Assembly: GCA_018333535.1 (NCBI GenBank)
Contig: JAGXTA010000026.1
Location: forward strand, 1-37,009
Length of the DNA: 37,009 bases
Source: Deltaproteobacteria bacterium
GTDB lineage: Bacteria > Desulfobacterota > BSN033 > UBA1163
Direction: 5' to 3'
Each line of letters begins with the position of its first letter. Position 1 is the first letter of the stretch. The notes beneath the pieces were generated by a model, which ran no database searches, was not told the origin of the DNA, and was given only the letters and a program-made list of their open reading frames with translations. Made by a program: the position numbers and the translations under genes. Shown here in pieces: positions 30,358 through 37,009 of the stretch.

Positions 30358-32145
30358 ATGAAAACCTACAGAACTCATCTCATGGTATGTGCCGGAACAG
30401 GCTGCGTGGCCTGCGGCTCCTTGCAGTTAAGGGAACGGCTTGCCGCCGAATTGGAGAGCCGAAACCTTTCGGATGAAGTGCAATTGGTCATCACGGGTTG
30501 TAATGGCTTCTGCGCCGAAGGTCCGATCGTGGTGGTCTATCCCGAAGGAATCTTCTATAAAAAATTGACTCCGGAAGATGTCCCGTTTCTGGTCGAGGAA
30601 CATTTTCTCAAAGGCCGCCCTGTCCAAAAGTTTTTATACACTGCGCCGTCCGCTAAGGAAAAAGTTCCGCTCATGAAGGACATCCCCTTTTTCCAGCACC
30701 AGGTATTGAGGGCCCTTCGAAATCGGGGCCTGATCGATGCGGAGAATATTAATGAATATATTGCAAGGGACGGATATGCCGCTCTTCATAAAGTCCTCTC
30801 TTCGATGAAGCCCGAGGAGGTCATCGAAGAAGTGAAGCTTTCCGGGCTGAGGGGGCGCGGAGGCGCAGGATTTCCGACCGGCAAGAAATGGGAGGAAGGA
30901 AGGCGTTATACCTCTTTTCCCAAATATGTCATCTGCAACGGGGATGAAGGCGATCCGGGCGCCTTCATGGATCGGTCCGTTCTGGAGGCCGATCCCCATG
31001 CGGTCCTCGAGGGGATGGTCATTTGCGGTTATGCCACCGGCTCACATCAAGGCTATATTTATGTGAGAGCCGAGTATCCTCTTGCCATCCACAGGCTCAA
31101 CATCGCCATTGAGCAGGCAAGAAATTATGGACTGTTAGGGCACGATATCTTCGGTTCGGGTTTCGATTTCAATATCGGCATCTATCCGGGCGCAGGAGCC
31201 TTTGTCTGCGGGGAATCCACGGCTCTGATGTACTCCCTTGAGGGGAAGCGGGGAATGCCCAGGATCAAACCTCCCCGTTCAACCGAAGCAGGCCTCTGGG
31301 GACAGCCCACGATCCTCAATAACGTTGAGACCTTTGCCAATGTCCCTTCCATTCTGTTGCACGGAAGCTCATGGTTCGCCTCCATGGGCACATCAGGATC
31401 AAAGGGAACCAAAGTCTTCGCCCTCACAGGCGCCGTGCAAAATGTAGGGCTGATCGAAGTCCCCATGGGCACCACCCTGCGAAAAATTGTCTTTGACATC
31501 GGAGGAGGAATCCCCGACAAACGGGAATATAAGGCGGTGCAGATCGGCGGCCCCTCCGGAGCATGCTTGCCCGCCCCTCTCCTCGATACGGAAGTGGACT
31601 TCGACTCCCTTGATGAGGCTGGAGCGATGATGGGCTCCGGCGGTCTCGTGGTCATGAATGATATGACCTGCATGGTGGATACGGCCAGGTTTTTCACGGA
31701 CTTCTCCGTTGACGAATCCTGTGGAAAGTGCGTTCCCTGCCGGATCGGAATCAAAGTGATGCTCAATATTCTTCACCGGATCATCCGTGGCGAGGGAAAG
31801 ATCGAGGATATTGACCACCTCGAACAGCTTGGACAACATATCAAGGATTCCTCCCATTGCGGTCTTGGGAAATCGGCTCCCAATCCTGTCCTTTCCACCA
31901 TCCGTTATTTCCGGGAGGAATATGAAGCTCACATCATCGACAAACGGTGTCCATCCCTGGTCTGTGCGGATCTGGTTAAGTTTCAAGTCATTCCTGAAAA
32001 GTGCAAGATGTGCGGCCTCTGCAAAAAAGCCTGTCCCTCGGAGGCAGTCACCTGGGAGAAGAAGACGGCCGCGGTGATCGATCTGGAGAAATGTATCCGG
32101 TGTCGATCCTGCATCCAGGCCTGTAAGTTTTGGGCAATCGAATAG
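30358..32145 (+). CDS. nuoF: NuoF-like flavoprotein with N-terminal [2Fe-2S] and C-terminal ferredoxin domains
   Basis: A 595-residue NADH-binding subunit. Order of domains: thioredoxin-like [2Fe-2S] (C11, C16, C19, C48, C52), FMN site GLRGRGGAGFPTGKKW (163-178), NADH site CNGDEGDPGAF (193 onward), an SLBB domain, the N3 cluster ESCGKCVPC (C455, C458, C461) and C501, then a C-terminal two-cluster ferredoxin (C549/552/555/559 and C579/582/585/589). This layout is that of HndC/HydB-type subunits of electron-bifurcating complexes, longer than respiratory NuoF (about 440 residues). It should oxidise NADH, or reduce NAD, with the extra clusters linking to a partner. It is followed by the NuoG-like gene. 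Confidence 0.95.
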   Translation: MKTYRTHLMVCAGTGCVACGSLQLRERLAAELESRNLSDEVQLVITGCNGFCAEGPIVVVYPEGIFYKKLTPEDVPFLVEEHFLKGRPVQKFLYTAPSAKEKVPLMKDIPFFQHQVLRALRNRGLIDAENINEYIARDGYAALHKVLSSMKPEEVIEEVKLSGLRGRGGAGFPTGKKWEEGRRYTSFPKYVICNGDEGDPGAFMDRSVLEADPHAVLEGMVICGYATGSHQGYIYVRAEYPLAIHRLNIAIEQARNYGLLGHDIFGSGFDFNIGIYPGAGAFVCGESTALMYSLEGKRGMPRIKPPRSTEAGLWGQPTILNNVETFANVPSILLHGSSWFASMGTSGSKGTKVFALTGAVQNVGLIEVPMGTTLRKIVFDIGGGIPDKREYKAVQIGGPSGACLPAPLLDTEVDFDSLDEAGAMMGSGGLVVMNDMTCMVDTARFFTDFSVDESCGKCVPCRIGIKVMLNILHRIIRGEGKIEDIDHLEQLGQHIKDSSHCGLGKSAPNPVLSTIRYFREEYEAHIIDKRCPSLVCADLVKFQVIPEKCKMCGLCKKACPSEAVTWEKKTAAVIDLEKCIRCRSCIQACKFWAIE

Positions 32146-32149
32146 GAGA

Positions 32150-32270
32150 ATCAATGTCAAATGCCAAAATCCAAATGACAAAGGAATGTCAAAGTTCAAA
32201 AGAAGACATTTTGACATTTAATCATTTGGATTTCATTTGAACTTTGAGCTTTGACATTTGATATTTTTAC
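32150..32270. repeat. Low-complexity TGTCAAA/TTTGACA repeat before the NuoG-like gene
   Basis: The gap between NuoF and the NuoG-like gene repeats AATGTCAAATGCCAAAATCCAAATGAC, then TTTGACATTTAATCATTTGGATTTC and TTTGACATTTGATATT. The two halves are roughly inverse, giving an extended AT-rich stem. As in other gaps, it is followed at once by the start of the next gene. Confidence 0.6.
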
Positions 32271-32282
32271 GAGATATCGCGA

Positions 32283-34805
32283 ATGAGTAATCGAACAGTA
32301 AAACTGACCATTGATGGCATTCCGGTAGAGGTCGAAAAGGGGAAGACCATTCTTGAGGCGGCCCAGTCGGCTGGAGTCCGAATCCCATCCCTGTGCCACG
32401 ACCCAAGACTCATCCCCTTTGGGGCTTGCAGGCTCTGTGTGGTCCAGGAGAAGGGTAAGTCAGAGCTCATTCCATCCTGTTTCACCCCCGCCAAAAACGG
32501 AATGGAGATCCTCACCACCTCTCCAAAAATCATCGATTCACGAAGGGTTCAACTCCAGCTCATCCTTCTCAATCATCCGATGACCTGCCCGCGGTGCGAA
32601 AAGGAAGGAGAATGCGACCTTCAGAACCTCATCTATGAATATGGGGTCAACGATACGCAATATCCCTGGGACCTGATCCCCTTTCCTGCGGACCACTCCC
32701 CTCTTCTCCAGAGGGACGCAAACAAATGCATCCTCTGCGGCCGCTGTGTGAGAATATGCGATGAAGTCCAGGGAGTGGGAGAACTTTCCTTCACGCGAAG
32801 GGGGATCCAGTCCATCATCGACACGGATTTTCATCGTCCGATTCAGTGCGAATTCTGCGGGCAGTGTCTCGATACCTGCCCGGTCGGCGCCATCACCAGC
32901 AACTGCTTTGATTACAAGGCCAAATCCTGGGAATTGGCTGAAACCACCACTCCCTGCCCTTACTGCGGGGTGGGGTGTTTGCTCACCATCGGCGCCAGAG
33001 AGGGAGAGATTAAGAAGGTCTTTTCCACGCCTGAACATGGCCCGAACGATGGAAATCTCTGCGTCAGGGGACGCTTCGGCTGGGACTTTATTGATTCTCA
33101 GGAGAGGCTGAAATCACCCCTTCTCAGGGTCAATGGATCGCTTGGAGAAGTTACATGGGAAGAAGCGCTTGGATTTGTAGCTCAAAAACTCGAAGAGATA
33201 AAGAATAAATATGGCCCGCAGAACATTGGGGCGATGATTTCAAGCCGCCTCTCTAATGAGGAATATGTTCTCTTCAAAAAACTCCTCAAGGATGCGATAG
33301 GCGCGGAGCAGGTCGCGCTGAATGGAGCAAGGGGCGATCAAGGCTTAACAGAAGGGCTCTCAAAAACCCTCGGGTTTGCCTCTTCCACAAATTCCATCAA
33401 AGAGATCCGGAAAGCGGATTGCATCTTCATCATCGGAGTCGATCCTGCCCAGACCCATCCCATTATTAAGAATGAGGTCCATCTGGCCATCCGGAAGAAC
33501 AAGGCTCAACTCATTGTCCTGGGACCCCATGATATCGGCCTCAGCAGGGCCACGCATCTCTCACCTCTCTCCCCCTCTTCGATTCTTCTTCCTGTTAAAC
33601 CGGGCGAAGAACTCTCCCTTCTCAATGCAATGGCCGGAGTCATTTTAAAGGAAGGCCTTGAAAATCAGGGATTCATCGGACAATGGACCGAAGGAATTGA
33701 AGAGTTAAGGAAGAAACAGGATGAGTGCTTGTCAGGCCTTTCGGATGTGGAACGAAGCACCGTTGAGAAAGCAGCGAGAGCCTTTGCCCAATCGAAGAGG
33801 GCGATGATTCTGATTGGATCCGGTTCCTGGTCTCATTCTGATTCCGCGAACATAGCCTCGGCTTGTTCCAATCTCGCTCTTCTGACCGGCCATGTCGGCA
33901 AGGAGGGCTCGGGAATTCTTCTTCTCCTTGAGAAATGTAACAGCCAGGGAGCCATTGATATAGGGATTTTTTCAGGGGCAAAGGAGATGAATGATCTTGT
34001 CAAACAGGCGGAGGAGGGAAAGCTTAAGGCCCTCTATCTCGTGGGAAAGACCCCTGCCCTGCCTCCCAGGGCTCTGGAGAACCTCGAACTTCTGGTGGTT
34101 CAGGACCTCTTTATGACTGAAGCCGCAAAGGGGGCCCATGTCGTGCTTCCGGCCTGTTCGTTTGTTGAGAAGTCAGGAACCTACACCAATCTGGAACGAA
34201 GGGTTCAGAAACTTCATCCTCTTCGTCCGCCCAAAGGTCAGTCAAAATCAGACTTCGAGATCTTCCTCCGACTGCTTCGTCTCCTGGAGGTCCCGGTTTC
34301 AGGAGAGACCCCGGAGGCCATCTTTCAGGATATTTCCAAAATCAATCCCCAATATCAAGGCCTTCAGGATGGGGAGCAGTGGCCCAAGGGAGCCGGCTAT
34401 CTTTACGGAGATGGGTTTCCCATGGGGAAAGCAAAATTCATCCCTCTTGCTCAACCTCAGCCTAAACCTCAACCTGACGATTATCCCTTCTGTCTGATTG
34501 AGAAATCGTCGCTCTTTCAATCGGGCGAGCTCAGCCTGAAGAGTGAAAATCTGAAGAGGGTGATGGAGAAGCCTTTTCTGGAGATGAATATCGAGGATGC
34601 TCAATCTTTGAACCTCCAAGAAGGAGAAATGATGGAACTCTCATCCTCCGCTGGGAAAACATCGAAGATGAAGGTCCGTCTCTCCTCAATGCCTGCGCGG
34701 GGGATCATGATTGCCCCCTTCCCATGTTCCCTTGTTGAGGACGGATGGGCATGGGTAAAATTGGAGAGGAAAAAAATTAACCATCTGATGAAAGGAGGAA
34801 GGTGA
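32283..34805 (+). CDS. NuoG/FdhA-like Fe-S molybdopterin-fold subunit lacking the Sec/Cys Mo ligand
   Basis: An 840-residue protein. The N-terminal quarter has [2Fe-2S] cysteines C38, C49, C52, C66, the His-Cys cluster (H98, C102, C105, C111) and two [4Fe-4S] clusters (C149/152/155/159 and C189/192/195/199). It continues with the molybdopterin-oxidoreductase Fe-S motif C225-C228-C232 and C260. At the site where formate dehydrogenases read CAR-x-(Sec/Cys)-H this protein reads GARGDQG (348-354), so D352 replaces the ligand and Q353 the catalytic histidine. No in-frame TGA exists. The C-terminal domain is short. I infer a NuoG-like electron subunit without formate activity, or a redesigned active site. 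EtfB follows directly. Confidence 0.9.
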   Translation: MSNRTVKLTIDGIPVEVEKGKTILEAAQSAGVRIPSLCHDPRLIPFGACRLCVVQEKGKSELIPSCFTPAKNGMEILTTSPKIIDSRRVQLQLILLNHPMTCPRCEKEGECDLQNLIYEYGVNDTQYPWDLIPFPADHSPLLQRDANKCILCGRCVRICDEVQGVGELSFTRRGIQSIIDTDFHRPIQCEFCGQCLDTCPVGAITSNCFDYKAKSWELAETTTPCPYCGVGCLLTIGAREGEIKKVFSTPEHGPNDGNLCVRGRFGWDFIDSQERLKSPLLRVNGSLGEVTWEEALGFVAQKLEEIKNKYGPQNIGAMISSRLSNEEYVLFKKLLKDAIGAEQVALNGARGDQGLTEGLSKTLGFASSTNSIKEIRKADCIFIIGVDPAQTHPIIKNEVHLAIRKNKAQLIVLGPHDIGLSRATHLSPLSPSSILLPVKPGEELSLLNAMAGVILKEGLENQGFIGQWTEGIEELRKKQDECLSGLSDVERSTVEKAARAFAQSKRAMILIGSGSWSHSDSANIASACSNLALLTGHVGKEGSGILLLLEKCNSQGAIDIGIFSGAKEMNDLVKQAEEGKLKALYLVGKTPALPPRALENLELLVVQDLFMTEAAKGAHVVLPACSFVEKSGTYTNLERRVQKLHPLRPPKGQSKSDFEIFLRLLRLLEVPVSGETPEAIFQDISKINPQYQGLQDGEQWPKGAGYLYGDGFPMGKAKFIPLAQPQPKPQPDDYPFCLIEKSSLFQSGELSLKSENLKRVMEKPFLEMNIEDAQSLNLQEGEMMELSSSAGKTSKMKVRLSSMPARGIMIAPFPCSLVEDGWAWVKLERKKINHLMKGGR

Positions 34806-35597
34806 ATGAATATTATCGTCTGTATCAAAAGGGTTCCGGACACAGCGGATGCGGATATCTTCATCGACAAGTCGGGAAAAGATATCGAGAAAAGCGGGCT
34901 GGCGTTCGACCTGAACGAATGGGATAGTTACGCCATTGAGGAGGCCATCCAGCTGAAGGAGAAGCTGGGTGGAACCGTGACCGTCCTTTCTGCGGGAGGC
35001 GAGGATTCAAATGAATCCCTGAGAAAGTGCCTCGCCATGGGCGCGGATGATGCGTTCCGGTTAAGTGATCCGGCTTTTGCTGGTGGGGACGGCCTGGCCA
35101 CCGCCAGGGTCCTTGCAGAAGCGATTCGTACAAGACCTTTTGATCTTATTTTAGCCGGCACTCAGGCCGAAGACGATGGGTATGGTCAGGTGGGCGTGGT
35201 GATGGCAGAGATGCTCGGCGTCCCCCATGTCTCCATTGTCAACCGCATTGAGGTCCAGGAGAAAAAGATCAAGGCCCATCGCGAATTAGAGGGCGGCCTC
35301 GAGGAAGTCGTTGAGGTCGATCTCCCCGCGCTTCTTACGATTCAGACAGGAATCAATGAACCGCGATATGTCTCCATTATGGGCATCCGGAAAGTAGCCA
35401 AGAAGGAGATCAAGGCCTTTGGAGCCTCAGACCTCAATCTGAAACCTGAAGAGGTGGGGCTTTCCGGTTCGGATATCCAGCTCGAAAAGGTTTTTCTTCC
35501 TTTGGTCGGCGAAGGAGCAGAGATGCTTGAGGGAAAACCGGAGGAGATCGCGCTGAAGGTCTTCGACATTCTGAGAGATAAAGGAGGGGTGGCCTGA
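34806..35597 (+). CDS. etfB: Electron transfer flavoprotein beta subunit
   Basis: A 263-residue EtfB starting at 34806, immediately after the stop of the NuoG-like gene, behind AAAGGAGG at its end. It opens MNIIVCIKRVPDTADADIF, has LNEWDSYAIEEAIQLKEKLG where NPFD-(x)-(x)-ALEEA is typical, GGDGLATARVLAEAI, and the AGTQAEDDGYGQVGVVMAEML adenine-nucleotide loop. With EtfA it receives electrons from acyl-CoA dehydrogenase. The stop and the EtfA start overlap at 35597. Whether this pair is electron-bifurcating cannot be read with confidence from the sequence alone. Confidence 0.95.
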   Translation: MNIIVCIKRVPDTADADIFIDKSGKDIEKSGLAFDLNEWDSYAIEEAIQLKEKLGGTVTVLSAGGEDSNESLRKCLAMGADDAFRLSDPAFAGGDGLATARVLAEAIRTRPFDLILAGTQAEDDGYGQVGVVMAEMLGVPHVSIVNRIEVQEKKIKAHRELEGGLEEVVEVDLPALLTIQTGINEPRYVSIMGIRKVAKKEIKAFGASDLNLKPEEVGLSGSDIQLEKVFLPLVGEGAEMLEGKPEEIALKVFDILRDKGGVA

Positions 35598-36580
35598 TGA
35601 AAGAGATTATTGTTGTCGCAGAACATCGACAGGGAGAATTGAGAGATGTGACCTGGGAGATGCTCTCCAAGGGGCGGGAACTTTCAGAGGGTCTTGGCGG
35701 AGAATTATCGGTCGCCCTCATGGGAAAGGACGTGAAGAACCTTGCGGAAGCCCTTAAACCCAAAGCCAACAGAGTGCTCCTCATTGAAGACAACCGGCTT
35801 GAATTTTATAACTCGGAGACTTATGAGAAGGTCCTCACCCAGCTCATCACCGAGAGAAAACCCATGCTCACGATGATCGGCCACACGGCCACAGGCATGG
35901 ACTTTGCGCCGAGCCTGGCCGCTCATCTGAAGATCCCTCTGGCTACGGACTTAATCGGCATTGATGCGAAGGATGAAACCTTCGCCCTCACCCGCCAGAT
36001 TTATGGCGGAAAGATCAATGCTTCTGTCTCCTTTTTGAAAAAAGCGCCCCAGTATATGGCCACGCTTCGCGCAGGGGCTTTTCCTGTGGCGGAGAAAGGA
36101 CCTCTCCCGGGAGAGATCGTCTCGATTCCCTCTCCGTTGACGGACGAAGCTCTGGCCAGACGTTTTCTCGAATATGTGGAGGCCGCCGCAGGTGAGGTCG
36201 ATATCACCCAGGCCGATATTCTCATCGCCATCGGAAGAGGAATCAAGGATGCGGAAAACATTCCCATGGTGAAGGAACTGGCTGACTCCCTGGGAGGAGT
36301 GCTTGCCTGCTCACGGCCTGTGGTCGATAAGAAATGGCTTCCCAAAAGCTCTCAGGTCGGAACCTCCGGGAAGACCGTCAAGCCGAAAATCTATGTCGCC
36401 ATCGGCATCAGCGGCGCCTTTCAGCATGTCGCAGGGATGAAGGGGGCAGGAACGATCATCGCCGTTAACAAGGACCCCAAGGCCCCGATCTTCGGCGTTG
36501 CCCAGTATGGCATCGTGGCAGACCTGTTCAAGATTATTCCGGTGATCAAGGACAAGGTTAAGGAACTGAAAAAAAGTTAG
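35597..36580 (+). CDS. etfA: Electron transfer flavoprotein alpha subunit
   Basis: A 327-residue EtfA, overlapping EtfB by one base (TGATG). The FAD-binding C-terminal half shows IAIGRGIKDAENIPMVKELA, then SRPVVDKKWLP, SQVGTSGKTVKPKIYVAIGISGAFQHVAGM, and NKDPKAPIFGVAQYGIVADLFKIIP. The N-terminal domain EIIVVAEHRQGELRDVTWEML is canonical, with no extra ferredoxin domain. It is the last gene of the redox island and is followed by hairpin repeats. It is the natural partner of EtfB and of the acyl-CoA dehydrogenase at 24309. Confidence 0.95.
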   Translation: MKEIIVVAEHRQGELRDVTWEMLSKGRELSEGLGGELSVALMGKDVKNLAEALKPKANRVLLIEDNRLEFYNSETYEKVLTQLITERKPMLTMIGHTATGMDFAPSLAAHLKIPLATDLIGIDAKDETFALTRQIYGGKINASVSFLKKAPQYMATLRAGAFPVAEKGPLPGEIVSIPSPLTDEALARRFLEYVEAAAGEVDITQADILIAIGRGIKDAENIPMVKELADSLGGVLACSRPVVDKKWLPKSSQVGTSGKTVKPKIYVAIGISGAFQHVAGMKGAGTIIAVNKDPKAPIFGVAQYGIVADLFKIIPVIKDKVKELKKS

Positions 36581-36720
36581 GAGTTCGGAGTTGGGAGTTC
36601 GGAGACAAAACCAAACTGTTACCCCAATTGAGTCAAAAATTTTGACAAAATCCCCTCTAACTCCCCTCGGTTGCGAGTCGAAGCGACTTTGCCAAAGGGG
36701 AGAACTCATTATTATCCCCC
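36581..36720. repeat. GTTCGGAG words and CCCCTT-family hairpin with nested AAG-loop stem
   Basis: The stretch starts GAGTTCGGAGTTGGGAGTTCGGAG, the same word family as 6963-7035. It then has the CCCCTC..CTTTGCCAAAGGGG repeat whose tip contains GGTTGCGAGTCGAAGCGAC (AGTCG-AAG-CGACT at 36676-36688). Compared with the unfilled copy at 8731-8838, the extra bases lie in the left arm close to its tip. Confidence 0.6.
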
Positions 36721-36734
36721 TTTGGAAAACTGAT

Positions 36735-36762
36735 CGTGTCCCATAAGTTGGGGGGCTGGACA
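36735..36762. repeat. GTGTCC..GGACAC inverted pair at the boundary of the terminal element
   Basis: GTGTCC (36735 onward) and GGACAC (about 36757) flank a 16-base centre. The pair lies just where the CCCCTTT-family repeat stops and just upstream of the DUF4338-like gene. It may mark the end of an insertion element, but the other end is outside the window, so no claim of a full element can be made. Confidence 0.4.
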
Positions 36763-36791
36763 CAAGGGGAGAACTGTGTTATAGATAGGCC

Positions 36792-37009
36792 GTGCGGATA
36801 TGCGGCCAGGAGTTTAGCGACGAAATTTGTGACCGAATCCGGGCTACCATTGAATCGGAGCCGACGATATCGCGTCGGGCATTGTCGTTGCGCGTCTGCC
36901 AGTGGCTCAACTGGAAGAGTCCCAATGGCAAGCCGAAGGAGATGAGCTGTCGGGTGGCCTTGCTGAAGTTGCACCGCGAGGGGATTCTTTCTCTTCCGGA
37001 GCCAGGAGT
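36792..37009 (+). CDS. DUF4338/DruA-like protein, N-terminal fragment (runs off the window)
   Basis: From a GTG at 36792 the frame stays open to the window end (72 codons), reading MRICGQEFSDEICDRIR, then ESEPTISRRALSLRVCQWLNW, then KSPNGKPKEMSCRVALLKLH and REGILSLPEPG. This resembles, from memory, the start of DUF4338 (DruA-like) proteins or the N-terminal domain attached to some IS transposases. A stop codon two codons upstream fixes the start region; there is no strong ribosome binding site. DruA is a component of the Druantia anti-phage system, but similar domains also occur alone beside insertion sequences, and no other Druantia gene is visible. Confidence 0.6.
   Translation, partial: MRICGQEFSDEICDRIRATIESEPTISRRALSLRVCQWLNWKSPNGKPKEMSCRVALLKLHREGILSLPEPG

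Noticed and set aside
32283-34805. Selenocysteine (in-frame TGA) at the Mo site of the FdhA-like protein
   Set aside because: The reading frame has no internal TGA and the active-site position is encoded by GAT (Asp).
36736-36945. Plus-strand open frame of 69 codons near the right edge
   Set aside because: It is in a different frame from the DUF4338-like reading and has an arginine/serine-rich shadow composition.
36657-36974. Minus-strand open frame of 105 codons near the right edge
   Set aside because: It crosses repeat sequence and the DUF4338-like gene in the opposite direction, and shows no family features.
1-37009. CRISPR arrays, rRNA or tRNA genes
   Set aside because: No regularly spaced identical repeats and no tRNA or rRNA-like conserved segments are visible; the repeats are palindromic and irregular.

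Overview
The window looks like chromosome from an anaerobic, moderate-GC bacterium, most likely a deltaproteobacterial (Desulfobacterota-type) fatty-acid or aromatic-acid degrader. That placement is an inference. It rests on the combination of branched-chain-type (Liv) ABC transporters with embedded acyl-CoA ligases, beta-oxidation enzymes, a CCG-domain Fe-S protein, a soluble NuoEFG-like complex and EtfBA, and on the many dispersed palindromic repeats between genes. All complete genes are on the + strand. The two partial genes at the ends look transposon-related and point outward.

Layout. 1-115: 5' end of an IS1182-type transposase (minus strand). 448-1041: XRE-cupin regulator. 1186-9633: first Liv cluster (two periplasmic binding proteins, LivH, LivM, LivG, an acyl-CoA ligase, LivF), then a nitroreductase (9837-10409). 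10410-11133: a 0.7-kb non-coding stretch with a likely promoter, a possible operator and a 132-bp MITE. 11134-18407: second Liv cluster (LivG, a long-chain acyl-CoA ligase, LivH, LivM, binding protein, LivF), then a LEA14-like lipoprotein and a PaaK-like adenylate-forming enzyme. 20720-25454: CBS-ACT protein, MerR regulator, thiolase, 3-hydroxyacyl-CoA dehydrogenase and acyl-CoA dehydrogenase. 25550-36580: a redox island made of a CCG-domain Fe-S protein, a tightly coupled five-gene putative signalling module (DRTGG, RsbW-like ATPase, DRTGG, PHP, histidine-kinase-type ATPase), NuoE, a [2Fe-2S] protein, NuoF, a NuoG/FdhA-like protein with no recognisable Sec/Cys Mo ligand, EtfB and EtfA. 36792-37009: start of a DUF4338/DruA-like gene.

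How it may work together (inference). The Liv transporters import a carboxylic acid, the ligases activate it to a CoA ester, and the dehydrogenases and thiolase oxidise it. Acyl-CoA electrons pass to EtfBA and the CCG protein, and NADH from the 3-hydroxyacyl-CoA step goes to the NuoEFG-like complex. The window encodes no enoyl-CoA hydratase, hydrogenase H-cluster domain or conventional formate dehydrogenase active site. A 10-base element, ACGTAAACTG, occurs both upstream of the second Liv cluster and upstream of merR, which suggests a LiuR/FadR-like MerR regulon.

The two most interesting signals are the signalling module embedded between the CCG protein and the NuoEFG-like genes, and the nested repeat structure: GC-rich mini-hairpins with AAG or AAA loops sitting in or at the tips of AT-rich or pyrimidine-rich intergenic palindromes, with filled and unfilled copies visible in the same window.
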